Below, in pieces: positions 52,493 through 60,603 of a DNA stretch of 64,000 nt. The position numbers and the translations under genes are program-made. Every line of letters starts with the position of its first letter. Position 1 is the first letter of the stretch. A model generated the notes under the pieces. The model made no database searches and was not told where the DNA came from. It saw only the letters and a list, made by a program, of their open reading frames with translations. Source of the stretch: an uncultured Caldilineaceae bacterium (GTDB lineage Bacteria > Chloroflexota > Anaerolineae > Caldilineales > Caldilineaceae); NCBI GenBank assembly GCA_958295915.1, contig OY282381.1, positions 2,812,722 through 2,876,721 on the forward strand, given 5' to 3'.

Positions 52493-54529
52493 TTACATAC
52501 TCATATGCATCTCTGGATCGTCCCAATACCAGGTGGCATTGTCGATAATGTGCTCGTACACGCCGCGACAGCAGTCCCACGGGTAGCCCGCATGGATGCC
52601 TTTGAAGCCGTTCTTGACCACGACCAGACGCGGCAGTTCACCGAAGAAGCCGACAGTCGGCAGTTCTCTGCCCCAGATTCTGAGGATATCCTTGAAGAGC
52701 TCGATCTGCTTATCTCCGTCGGCTGTGACGCGGATCTCATCCCACAGATTCCAGATGTCCCACTGCCAATGGCCGTCGGGCGGCGGCTCGCTGTTGGGAT
52801 TGTTTGGATCCACTGCCCACATCTGCCAGGCATTCCCCCACGGACGCTCCGTGTTGGCGCGGTTGATCCAGATGACGGGGTCCGCCAGGGGGATCAGGTT
52901 GCGGTCCATGAAGGTAGTACTGGCTTCGATGTCGTTGGCGCGGTCGAGTTCTTGGGCCAGGGCGCGTTCGGCGCCGCGGTAGTTGACCTCAAAGCCCAGG
53001 TCGTCGAGAAAGTCGATGAGCATCTGATCGTTGTCGGTGACCTCCGGGCCGCCTAGTTGGGTCCAACGGATGCGTTCACCGCTGCCATCTTTCCAGAGGC
53101 GGTAGCCCTCGTCGTCGCGCTCTGTGTAGCCCAGGCCGTCGATCAGCGCGTTGGCCCGGTCCGGGTCATACTCGAGATAGGCATTGTTCAATTCAGGAAC
53201 GTACAACGGAGACTCGACCGGCGGGCCGTACTGCATACTTGTAGCCGTACCATCAAAGACCAGTTCGTTGATCGTATCGCGATCGACGCCAAGGGAGACG
53301 GCGATGCGGAAATCCCGCGCCTGGAACAGCTCGCGCACGCGCTCATCTTTGGCTGTCATGTTCAGATGGAGACCATAGACCGCGGTGCGGCGCCAGATCT
53401 GGACCTTGTAATCGCCCTGGTCCTCGTTCTCCTTGAGCACGGTCAGATCGGTATTGCGCACATGGCGCGACTGACAGTCGATTTCACCGTTGATACACCA
53501 CAGAGCGTACACGTCCGGGTCGCTGAAGCGGCGGAAGGAGAGGTCGTCGATATAGGGGAGCTGATTGCCTTCCAGGTCCACCGCCCAGAAGTAGGGGTTG
53601 CGGGTAGCCGTGACAAGCTCTTCGGTGAAATCAGTCTCGACGAGCCAGGGCCACAGCATCGGCGATTCGGGATTTTCGTGGCGGCCGCTGCGCATATCCA
53701 CATAGAGGTCTGTCCAGATGTCCAGGCCGGCATCAGCGACCATTTGGTCCAGCGCAGCCTTATCCTCCGTATGGTCGGGATGGAACTGCCGCATATAGGC
53801 GGCGGAGCGCACGGGAGAGGAAAGCAGAATGCCACCTGAAAAGTGGAACAGGGAATTGGGGCTGGCGAACTTGAACACGACCGTGGTGTCGTCGGGCGTA
53901 GACATCTCCACGGGCACATTCACGCCGTCTACATTGCTGGTCAACCAGGCCGGAAAGACGGGAGTCAGGGTTTCGTTCTTGATCTCTTCTTCAAACCAGA
54001 ACACAAAATCGGCGCTGGTAAAGGGTTCGCCGCTGGACCATTTCATCCCTTCGCGCAGGTGGAAGGTAAACTCTGTTGCGTCATCGTTGACCGACCAGGA
54101 CTCTGCTATCATGGGGTTGATGGTCAGCTCCTGGTTGATCGACAGAATGCCCCTGATAATGACCTGGTTGATGGCGAAATGATCGGCCTGGCCGCGTCTG
54201 CCGGCCCGCCAGAGGCCGCCGTAGTTGCCGATGCCGTCCAGCCCTTCCAGCACCAGCGGATTGACAGGCAGGCGTTCGTCTACGGGCGGCAGCTCGCCAT
54301 TGGCCACCATTTCGGCCAGCCTCGGCGCTTCGTTATACATGGATGCCGGCATGTCGGCCGCGGCTTCGGCCGCCGGCTTCTCTTCCATCGACGCTTCGGC
54401 CGCTGGCATCTCCTCTGCCGGCGCGCCAGCGCCGCAGGCAGTCAGGAGGGCGCCGGCAGAGGCGAACGCCGACAGGCGCACAAACTCTCGACGCGATACG
54501 TTCGTTCCAGACAACTTCAAACTTTTCAT
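52493..54529 (-). CDS. ABC transporter solute-binding lipoprotein (Tat type), paralog 2
   Basis: 678 aa, same family and layout as 50133-52157: Tat motif SRREFVRLSAF, lipobox ALLTAC, acidic linker, then WSVNDDATEFTFHLREGMKW, VFWFEEEIKN, RDFRIAVSLGVDRDTINELVF and the C-terminal DCCRGVYEHIIDNATWYWD. Ribosome site AGGAG before the ATG. The two genes are tandem paralogs separated by R1, R2 and R6. First gene of the minus-strand transport group, so its upstream region (54530 onward) probably holds the promoter. Differences in the binding cleft may give different substrate preference. Confidence 0.92.
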   Translation of the reverse strand: MKSLKLSGTNVSRREFVRLSAFASAGALLTACGAGAPAEEMPAAEASMEEKPAAEAAADMPASMYNEAPRLAEMVANGELPPVDERLPVNPLVLEGLDGIGNYGGLWRAGRRGQADHFAINQVIIRGILSINQELTINPMIAESWSVNDDATEFTFHLREGMKWSSGEPFTSADFVFWFEEEIKNETLTPVFPAWLTSNVDGVNVPVEMSTPDDTTVVFKFASPNSLFHFSGGILLSSPVRSAAYMRQFHPDHTEDKAALDQMVADAGLDIWTDLYVDMRSGRHENPESPMLWPWLVETDFTEELVTATRNPYFWAVDLEGNQLPYIDDLSFRRFSDPDVYALWCINGEIDCQSRHVRNTDLTVLKENEDQGDYKVQIWRRTAVYGLHLNMTAKDERVRELFQARDFRIAVSLGVDRDTINELVFDGTATSMQYGPPVESPLYVPELNNAYLEYDPDRANALIDGLGYTERDDEGYRLWKDGSGERIRWTQLGGPEVTDNDQMLIDFLDDLGFEVNYRGAERALAQELDRANDIEASTTFMDRNLIPLADPVIWINRANTERPWGNAWQMWAVDPNNPNSEPPPDGHWQWDIWNLWDEIRVTADGDKQIELFKDILRIWGRELPTVGFFGELPRLVVVKNGFKGIHAGYPWDCCRGVYEHIIDNATWYWDDPEMHMSM

Positions 54530-54674
54530 ACGATTGTCTCCTTACGTGGTATATGATCAGATTCGCATAGAGGCTCGATACACACTGAACAACTATTGTG
54601 GCTCGGTAGCAGAAACAGGCTGATATGGTTGCCTCCGAAGAAGGCGTTGCATTGCGATTCCATAACAGGGAGAG

Positions 54675-54704
54675 ATTGTATTGCGCGCCACTGTTGGGGC
54701 GCGC
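54675..54704 (+). repeat. R1 repeat copy, intergenic
   Basis: ATTGTATTGCGCGCCACTGT then TGGGGCGCGCC. Stem CGCGCC/GGCGCG intact. Confidence 0.75.
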
Positions 54705-55080
54705 CATCGGGACACAGCGGCTTATCGCCATTCCCGCAAGGCGGTGCGCTGGACAGGAACATTCCCAGAGCGTTCACAGATACGCCGCGCCACTCTTCCT
54801 CTCCCCGACCAAAGCGGGGAGTATCCAAGCCGGAGTTCTGTGAACAGTTGAGAAATGCTGCCTGATAGACCGTAAAATAGGGGGATACTGTAACGGTCGT
54901 GGGGAGGATTATACCTACCGAAGCCGTTTAGATCAAATCGCTTTCTCCCCAATTATGCAGTTTCTGGTTTTTAGTTTCGAGTTTCGAGTAACTGCGCAGT
55001 TGCTGAAAACTAAAAACTGCAGTTTCAGCAGTTCTCAGCGCGCATGATTCTAGCTAAAAAAGGCCCTACCTGTCAAAATC

Positions 55081-55156
55081 GACCTCTGATTTACTTGATT
55101 CTTATGATGAGGATGATGAATCACTTCAATCACAGGAAGCATAAGAATCAGCGGTC
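55081..55156 (+). repeat. R2 element, short form
   Basis: 76 bp, GACCTCTGATTTACTTGATT to ATAAGAATCAGCGGTC; inverted ends with mismatches and no clear target duplication. Confidence 0.7.
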
Positions 55157-55199
55157 AGAGCGGTGGCCCCTCCCGGCAGTCGTCGGTCGTCACTGTAGA

Positions 55200-55229
55200 T
55201 TGACATGTTTTTACGTTTTCAAGTACAAT
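55200..55229 (+). promoter_or_regulatory. Sigma70-type promoter upstream of the 55339 gene
   Basis: TTGACA at 55200-55205, 18-base spacer, TACAAT at 55224-55229. It would start transcription about 100 bases before the membrane-protein ATG. Confidence 0.6.
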
Positions 55230-55338
55230 TCATGTTGCTGTTCACCCGTGTTCATGTGTTGTTGTGGTTGCTCCCCGGTCTCCTATCGGCTATAATGGAA
55301 CTCTGGTGATGAACAGCCAATAGTGCGCAAATTCAGCA

Positions 55339-55746
55339 ATGGACAGACTATCCCCCGAAGTTGAATCCACCCTCGATATCTGGAAACGGATCGCACAGCA
55401 TGCTGTCCATTATGCGCTCTGGTTCCTTAGCTGCGCATTGGGTCTTTTGCTTATCTTCTCACTGCGTTGGAACCTGAGCGATGCGCTTTTTCTGCGCGTG
55501 AATCCTTGGCATCTGCGGGCGTATGACAGATGGTTCATTTATGTCATGGGGCTCGTCTGGATCGTGGGCGTTTTCCTGATTGAAGGATATCTGCGCCGCT
55601 CACTGCAAAATGGGCGTCTGCTTATTGCAGCCGGATGGGTTTTGTCTGTCCAGGTTGGACTGATCGCCCTCTCTTTAGCTGGCTGTCTATTCTTTCTGAA
55701 CGGTCAAGTTTGTTTGACGCGCGCATTTCCCTTCTGGGGAATGTAA
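55339..55746 (+). CDS. Small membrane protein, unknown function
   Basis: 135 aa with three predicted transmembrane helices ([17 protein letters not shown] about 27-43; [17 protein letters not shown] about 65-81; [20 protein letters not shown] about 99-118). No motif assigned. Preceded by a good promoter and followed by a [12 protein letters not shown] repeat and oppF. The oppF frame overlaps in a different frame upstream, but the real oppF start lies beyond this gene. Confidence 0.65.
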   Translation: MDRLSPEVESTLDIWKRIAQHAVHYALWFLSCALGLLLIFSLRWNLSDALFLRVNPWHLRAYDRWFIYVMGLVWIVGVFLIEGYLRRSLQNGRLLIAAGWVLSVQVGLIALSLAGCLFFLNGQVCLTRAFPFWGM

Positions 55747-55812
55747 CGCGGAGACGCAATGATTTTTGGGTTTTCCTGGCGTCCTTGCGCCTTGGCGTCT
55801 TTGCGTTAAAGA
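55745..55812. repeat. [12 protein letters not shown] dispersed repeat
   Basis: AACGCGGAGACGCAATGATT, TTGGGTTTTCCTGGCGTCCT and TGGCGTCTTTGCGTTAA. The minus strand reads [13 protein letters not shown], a peptide commonly mis-annotated from this widespread bacterial repeat. Confidence 0.65.
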
Positions 55813-55889
55813 TGTTGCCGCGCATCGCGTCCGTGGGGCAACCCTTGTGGTTGCCTGCGCAATTCAACTTTTTCGCAGGAGGTAGCGCT

Positions 55890-56957
55890 TTGTCTCAAAC
55901 TGACAGCCCGGCTGTTGCCGCAACGCAACAAACAGGGGATGATACCCGACGCCCTCCCCTTCTCGAAGTATCGGATCTGAGGAAGTGGTTCCCCATTCAC
56001 AAGGGTTTCTTCTCGCGCACGATCGGTCAGGTGAAGGCCGTGGATGGCGTTAGTTTTTATGTGCGCCCCGGCGAGACCCTGGGTTTGGTGGGAGAAAGCG
56101 GCTGTGGCAAGACCACGACTGGCCGCCTCATTATGCATGCTTTCCCTCCCACGTCAGGGGAGATCTGGTTCGACGATCAGGAGATAGGTCATGTCAATAT
56201 CGCGGCGGTCGACAAACAGCAGTTAAAACGCCTGCGGCGCAATATGCAGATGGTCTTTCAGGATCCCTATTCGTCTCTGAATCCGCGCATGAATCTGCTG
56301 CAGAACGTCGGCGAGCCTCTATTGGTCAATGAGATCGCCAAAGGCCAGGAGTTGGAAGATCGAGTGGCCGAACTGCTGCGCGTGGTCGGCCTGCGCCCGG
56401 AGTACCTCAACCGCTACCCGCACGCCTTCAGCGGCGGGCAGCGTCAGCGGGTAGGGGTGGCGCGCGCCCTGGCCCTGAACCCGCAGCTGATCGTTCTGGA
56501 TGAGCCGGTCTCGGCCTTGGATGTATCGGTGCAGGCGCAGATCCTGAATCTGCTCCAGGACTTGCAGCAGGAGTTTGATCTGACGTATCTGTTCATCGCC
56601 CACGATCTGAGTGTCGTCGAACATATCAGCGACCGGGTAGCGGTCATGTACGTGGGTATGCTTGTGGAAAGCGCGCGCACAGAAGAGCTTTACCGCAACC
56701 CCTTGCATCCGTATACCGAAGCGCTGCTGTCTTCAGTGCCCAAACCAGACCCCAGAGACAGGGCCGAGCCGATCGTCCTGGAGGGTGATGTAGCCGACCC
56801 GGCCAATCCGCCCAGCGGCTGCTATTTTCATCCCCGCTGCCTCTACAACGACGAGAACCGCTGCGTCGAAGAGACGCCGGAACTGCGGGAGATCGAGCAG
56901 GGCCATTTCGTGCGCTGTCACTACGCGGGTGAGTTAGACCTGACAGGCGTAGCGTAG
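55890..56957 (+). CDS. oppF: Oligopeptide/solute ABC transporter ATPase, OppF type
   Basis: 355 aa from TTG 55890, chosen because a perfect AGGAGG lies at 55878-55883, seven bases upstream, and the earlier frame crosses a repeat. Walker [11 protein letters not shown]-loop [19 protein letters not shown], signature [15 protein letters not shown], Walker [18 protein letters not shown]-loop [12 protein letters not shown], and the C-terminal domain with [18 protein letters not shown]. Would pair with OppD (38184), which is not adjacent. Followed by an R4 tract and the radical-SAM gene. Confidence 0.93.
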   Translation: MSQTDSPAVAATQQTGDDTRRPPLLEVSDLRKWFPIHKGFFSRTIGQVKAVDGVSFYVRPGETLGLVGESGCGKTTTGRLIMHAFPPTSGEIWFDDQEIGHVNIAAVDKQQLKRLRRNMQMVFQDPYSSLNPRMNLLQNVGEPLLVNEIAKGQELEDRVAELLRVVGLRPEYLNRYPHAFSGGQRQRVGVARALALNPQLIVLDEPVSALDVSVQAQILNLLQDLQQEFDLTYLFIAHDLSVVEHISDRVAVMYVGMLVESARTEELYRNPLHPYTEALLSSVPKPDPRDRAEPIVLEGDVADPANPPSGCYFHPRCLYNDENRCVEETPELREIEQGHFVRCHYAGELDLTGVA

Positions 56958-57031
56958 GAAGTTTTCAGTTGTTCGTTTTTTAGTTTTCAGCAACTGCGTA
57001 GTTATCTCGAAGCTAAAAACCAGAAACCAAA
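56958..57031. repeat. R4-type intergenic tract
   Basis: GTTTTCAGTTGTTCGTTTTT, TAGTTTTCAGCAACTGCGTA and AAGCTAAAAACCAGAAACC units. Confidence 0.5.
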
Positions 57032-58945
57032 ATGAAGATCGAATTGGCAGAAATCACGCCCCACAGCGGCGCGCACTACAACCTTGGCGCTCTGCCTGAC
57101 AGACGGGAGACAGGATCAGCCAGGCCAAAGGTTATGCTGCTCTTCCCGCCCAACTGGACGCCGACGATGCCCCACCTGGCCCTGCCGACGCTGACCGCCT
57201 ACTTGCGGCAGAACCGCGTCGCTGTGATCCAGCGGGATCTGAACGTCGAGGTCTTCGACGAGATCCTGAGCCGCCGCTACCTGAACGCTACACTCTCGCG
57301 GCTGCGGCGGATGAAGGGCGGACGGGCCAGCCCGGAGCGGGTGCGCTGGGCGTTGCAGGCAGGCCCTCGGCTGGCGAAACGGGTGGCGCAGGCCAAAGCC
57401 GCTATCCGCAGTCGGGCATTTTACGACGGGCCCATCGGCTTGGAGCGCATGCGCACGCTGCTCGATTGTCTGGAAATCGCCTCTCTGCCCTTCTACCCGG
57501 CCCATCTCCATCTGCAGGGCTACGAGGCCGCCGGCCCGTCCGACAACAGCCGCTTTCTGCTTCACGGCGTGCGGGATGAGCGGCACAATATGTTTCTGGA
57601 TATCTACCGGCGCATTTTGTTGCCCGATATTGTGCGGGAACAGCCGCATGTCGTCGGCATATCTATCCCCTCGATGGCCCAGATGCTGCCTGGGCTGACT
57701 GTCGCCCATCTGATCAAAGAGTCTGGGATAGACTGCCACGTGACCGTGGGGGGCCCGCACATCAGTATGCTGCGCGCGCAACTGTCGGATGCGCCGGCTC
57801 TCTTTGATCTGATCGACAGCGCGGTTGTCTTCGACGGCGAACTGCCCCTGCTGCAACTGGCCGTAGCCGTGGCCGCTGGGGAGAGCCTGGCCGCCATACC
57901 CAACCTGATCTACCGCGACGGCAGTCTGGCCACTGATTCATCTGATGGCCATGATAACGGCAGTTCATCATCCCCATCACCTACATCAAGCGAATCAAAG
58001 GTCCGGATTCGGGTCAATGCGCGCAAGGAGCCGGAGAAGATCGCCAATCTGCCCCTACCCGACTTCGATGGTCTGCCCCTGGATCGCTATTTGGCGCCGG
58101 AACTGGCGTTGCCGCTGTTGACAGCCCGGGGCTGCTATTTCGGCAAATGCGCCTTCTGCAATGTGGGATACGGCGAACCGGAGTCGTTCAGCCAGTTGCG
58201 GGCGCAGCAGTTGGCGGATCAGATGCTCGCCTTACACGAAAAGCACGGCGTGCGTCATATCTTCTTCGCCGACGAGGCGGTCACGCCCCGCAATCTGCGG
58301 GATCTGTCAAAGATCATGCGCCAGCGTCCCGAAGAGCTGCATTGGGGCGGCTGTGTGCGCTTCGAGAAGGTTATCTCCGCGCAGCTATTGCAGGAGATGC
58401 AGGCCGGCGGCTGTCGCATGATCCTCTTCGGGCTGGAAAGCGCGTCGGCCGCGATTATCGATCATATGATCAAAGGGACGCAGCTGCCTCACATGAGCCG
58501 TATTTTGCAGGAAAGCGCCGCAGCCGGCATTTGGAATCACACATTTTTCTTCTTCGGCTTTCCCGGCGAAACCATCGAAAACGCCCAGGAGACGGTAAAC
58601 TTTCTGTACGACCACAAACCATATATCCATTCGGCGGCGATGGGCACATTTCTGATGGAGCGGGATTCGCCGGCCCACAAATATCCTGAATCTTTCGGCG
58701 TAAAACGAATTATTGAAGATCCAACCCGTGATCTGGCCATCTATTTCGACTTTGAGGTACAGGCCGGCATGAGCGAACAGATGGCGGAGATGGTCCACGA
58801 CCGTTTCCTGGAATCGCTTCCCCCCAAACGATTTGCCCAGTTTTATATCAGTGATGTCTACCGCTTCCTCTACGCCAGCCATTTGCGTGAGCGGCATCTT
58901 CCCCATCCGCCTTGGCTTGTTCCGGAGGCTAGAGCAGTTCAGTGA
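57032..58945 (+). CDS. B12-binding radical SAM protein
   Basis: 637 aa from ATG 57032; ATG 57134 is an alternative that avoids the R1-encoded N-terminus (ITPHSGAHYN). Order: cobalamin-binding-like domain (VMLLFPPNWTPTMPHLALPT to VTVGGPHISML, up to about 270), then a radical SAM domain with the [4Fe-4S] motif CYFGKCAFC (about 370-378), FFADEAVTPRNLRDLSK and GLESASAAIIDHMIKGT, and an HTFFFFGFPGETIENAQE segment. Such proteins do radical methylation or rearrangement of lipids or natural products; the reaction is not assignable. Residues about 300-325 (TDSSDGHDNGSSSSPSPTSS) are encoded by an in-frame R2 element. Confidence 0.88.
   Translation: MKIELAEITPHSGAHYNLGALPDRRETGSARPKVMLLFPPNWTPTMPHLALPTLTAYLRQNRVAVIQRDLNVEVFDEILSRRYLNATLSRLRRMKGGRASPERVRWALQAGPRLAKRVAQAKAAIRSRAFYDGPIGLERMRTLLDCLEIASLPFYPAHLHLQGYEAAGPSDNSRFLLHGVRDERHNMFLDIYRRILLPDIVREQPHVVGISIPSMAQMLPGLTVAHLIKESGIDCHVTVGGPHISMLRAQLSDAPALFDLIDSAVVFDGELPLLQLAVAVAAGESLAAIPNLIYRDGSLATDSSDGHDNGSSSSPSPTSSESKVRIRVNARKEPEKIANLPLPDFDGLPLDRYLAPELALPLLTARGCYFGKCAFCNVGYGEPESFSQLRAQQLADQMLALHEKHGVRHIFFADEAVTPRNLRDLSKIMRQRPEELHWGGCVRFEKVISAQLLQEMQAGGCRMILFGLESASAAIIDHMIKGTQLPHMSRILQESAAAGIWNHTFFFFGFPGETIENAQETVNFLYDHKPYIHSAAMGTFLMERDSPAHKYPESFGVKRIIEDPTRDLAIYFDFEVQAGMSEQMAEMVHDRFLESLPPKRFAQFYISDVYRFLYASHLRERHLPHPPWLVPEARAVQ
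57055..57083 (-). repeat. R1 repeat copy at the 5' end of the radical-SAM gene
   Basis: TCACGCCCCACAGCGGCGCG then CACTACAACC, in frame as TPHSGAHYN if the upstream start is used. Confidence 0.7.
57928..58003 (-). repeat. R2 element inside the radical-SAM gene
   Basis: 76 bp, GGCCACTGATTCATCTGATG to ATCAAAGGTC, read without stops as a Ser/Asp-rich linker between LIYRDGSL and RIRVNARKEPEKI. No clear target duplication. Confidence 0.8.
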
Positions 58946-59015
58946 GCGGTTTTCTTGGGGAATTATGTACTTAACTGCACAAGGATTTCAGCGTGTTGGA
59001 TTGGCGTAGGATGTG

Positions 59016-59030
59016 AGTATGTGGCATACT
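59016..59030 (+). repeat. Small hairpin in the 5' part of the TnpB element
   Basis: AGTATG-TGG-CATACT, a perfect 6-bp stem with a 3-nt loop, reminiscent of IS200/IS605 subterminal hairpins, here internal to the TIR-bounded element. Confidence 0.4.
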
Positions 59031-59104
59031 GGGAATAGTTCAAGTAAGAGAGAAGCCCGTCAGTGTTGGCGCACTACGGGCGGCGATCCACAAGAGAATG
59101 GCTT

Positions 59105-60313
59105 ATGGATACCCCCCATCATACCACAATCCACAAGACCTACCAAGAGCGCGGCTACTGTTCGCGAGCTGGCTATGCCCGCGTCCGTGAGGTGTTGCGC
59201 GCCTGCTGCTGGCTCTACAATCGCGCCCTTGAACAGAGACGAGACATATACCGCGCCTGCGGCCAGGGCATGACCATGTATAGGCAGATGAAAGAGCTGA
59301 CCCAACTGCGGCAGGCCCAGCAGTTCTGGCGCGATATAGGGTTAACAGTTTCCCGTGGGGTCTTGAAGCGTGTAGACAGGTCGTTCAAAGCGTTCTTCCG
59401 CAGGGTAAAGGCTGGGGAGAAGCCTGGTTATCCACGCTTCAAGCCGCATCAGCGCTATCAATGCCTTGAGTTGGCAAGCGTTACAGCGGGCATGGTGAAG
59501 GGCAATCGTATCAAGGTGAAAGGATTGCCCGCTATTCGGATACGCCCAAATCGTGAATTGCCAGCTAGCAGCCGGTTGAAAGCGTTGCGAATCGTGATGC
59601 ACGGGCGCATCCTGACAGTTGACCTGGTCTATGAAGAGGAGCGAAAGTCCCTTGCTACTGTCGCTTCTGCGGTTGGCATCGATGTGGGCGTGAATGAGAG
59701 GATGACCTTCAGCGATGGGAAGACAGTATCCCGGCGCATGATTGACAGAAGCAGGGAAACGAAGCTGCAGCAGGCGATTGCCACAAAGAAGAAAGGCAGC
59801 AAGCGTAGAAGAAAGACAATCGCCACGTTTGCTCGTGAGAGGCGTAGGAATACGGTGCGCAATCGGAATGAATGCCATCGGTTGACCACCGCTATCGTGC
59901 GAAACTATCAGAAGATAGCGGTAGAAAAGTTGGCAATCAAGAACATGTCTCGTAAGGGCGGAAGTCGGAAACGCGGCTTGAATCGCAGTATGATGGAACA
60001 GACGTGGGGTATGCTGTTTCAACAGTTGCGCTACAAGGCAGAATGGGCCGGTAGACAATTCGTTGAAGTTGACCCCCGCTATACATCCAAGACCTGTTCC
60101 CGTTGCCGTGAAGTAAGGAAAGAGAAGCTGGCGGTTTATCGTGTCTTTGTCTGCCCTTTGTGTGGGCATACGGAAGATAGAGATACCAACGCCGCTAAGA
60201 ATATTCTACGACGTGGATGGGGAATCAGGAACGAGGGGCAGGTCTGCCTGCCCTTCCCACCCACACTACAACGCGGGTGGGAATATCCCGCACAGCCGAC
60301 TCGCGTCGGCTGA
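59105..60313 (+). CDS. tnpB: TnpB RNA-guided nuclease
   Basis: 402 aa from ATG 59105 (a GTG at 59063 would add 14 residues). Begins with the TnpB wedge region (HKTYQERGYC, VREVLRACCWLYNRALEQR). The RuvC triad is intact: Asp in GIDVGVNERMTFSDG (about 214), Glu in AVEKLAIKNMSR (about 298) and Asp in EDRDTNAAKNIL (about 372), with a four-Cys zinc ribbon TCSRCREVRKEKL and CPLCG between. TnpB cleaves DNA with an omegaRNA made from the 3' end of its element. Three hairpins overlap the end of the gene (60236-60311). No TnpA is present. Probably functional, as all motifs are intact and there is no frameshift. Confidence 0.93.
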   Translation: MDTPHHTTIHKTYQERGYCSRAGYARVREVLRACCWLYNRALEQRRDIYRACGQGMTMYRQMKELTQLRQAQQFWRDIGLTVSRGVLKRVDRSFKAFFRRVKAGEKPGYPRFKPHQRYQCLELASVTAGMVKGNRIKVKGLPAIRIRPNRELPASSRLKALRIVMHGRILTVDLVYEEERKSLATVASAVGIDVGVNERMTFSDGKTVSRRMIDRSRETKLQQAIATKKKGSKRRRKTIATFARERRRNTVRNRNECHRLTTAIVRNYQKIAVEKLAIKNMSRKGGSRKRGLNRSMMEQTWGMLFQQLRYKAEWAGRQFVEVDPRYTSKTCSRCREVRKEKLAVYRVFVCPLCGHTEDRDTNAAKNILRRGWGIRNEGQVCLPFPPTLQRGWEYPAQPTRVG

Positions 60314-60349
60314 GAAAAATATACTTGTGCAGTTAAGTATATAATTCCC
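60236..60349 (+). ncRNA. Putative omegaRNA (reRNA) region
   Basis: Consecutive stems GGGCAGG/CCTGCCC (60236-60253), CCCACCC/GGGTGGG (60256-60281) and AGCCGAC/GTCGGCT (60294-60311, spanning the stop codon), then ATATACTT/AAGTATAT in the right end. This dense structure at the tnpB 3' end matches where TnpB guide RNA scaffolds are encoded; the exact scaffold end, and hence the guide, is not determined. Confidence 0.45.
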
Positions 60350-60388
60350 TTTTCTTGAACGTATTTCCATCCAACCTGAGTTTCATCA

Positions 60389-60592
60389 TTGAAGGCCCAG
60401 CCGGGCGCCTCCAGCGAGGATACGGTGCAGGAAGTCATCAAGTACTATGCCGCAGTTGGCGTCAAGGCTGCCTACAAGGGCTTCGAACGCTCCCTATATG
60501 AGGAACATCACGGCGTCAATGCGATCGAAGCGGCCGGGTGGGGCGGCGACCGCACAGTCGTGCCGCTTGTCAATGCCACAATCTGGACCTGA
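60389..60592 (+). pseudogene. Fragment of a family 5 solute-binding protein gene
   Basis: Reads ASSEDTVQEVIKYYAAVGVK and KGFERSLYEEHHGVNAIE, matching the region of the intact binding proteins containing FLGALGLEVNYRGVDRSL. Just upstream, in another frame, LSFIIEGPAG fits the preceding part, so there is also a frameshift. N- and C-terminal parts are missing and a stop follows NATIWT. Next to OppB and to the TnpB insertion. Confidence 0.75.
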
Positions 60593-60603
60593 CGGGGGTT
60601 CAC

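Larger units (their letters stand above)
54530..55338. other. 809-base gene-free region of repeats between divergent genes
   Basis: No gene supported. Contents: leader of the minus-strand binding protein; R1 at 54675-54704; an R4 tract (TTCTGGTTTTTAGTTTCGAG, GTTGCTGAAAACTAAAAACT) near 54960-55030; R2 at 55081-55156; and a good promoter at 55200-55229 directed at the membrane-protein gene. Other parts show nothing recognisable. Confidence 0.6.
58958..60349 (+). mobile_element. TnpB-bearing element with 26-bp terminal inverted repeats and 8-bp target duplication
   Basis: 1392 bp. The left end begins GGGAATTATGTACTTAACTG and continues for 6 more matching bases; the right end is its inverted repeat, with one mismatch in 26 (G to A at position 10). 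Both sides are flanked by TTTTCTTG (58950-58957 and 60350-60357), a perfect 8-bp duplication. The only gene is tnpB; there is no TnpA (Y1) or DDE transposase. TIRs starting GGG with 8-bp duplications fit DDE-type families such as ISL3 or IS1595 rather than IS200/IS605, so the element may be moved in trans. Confidence 0.85.
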
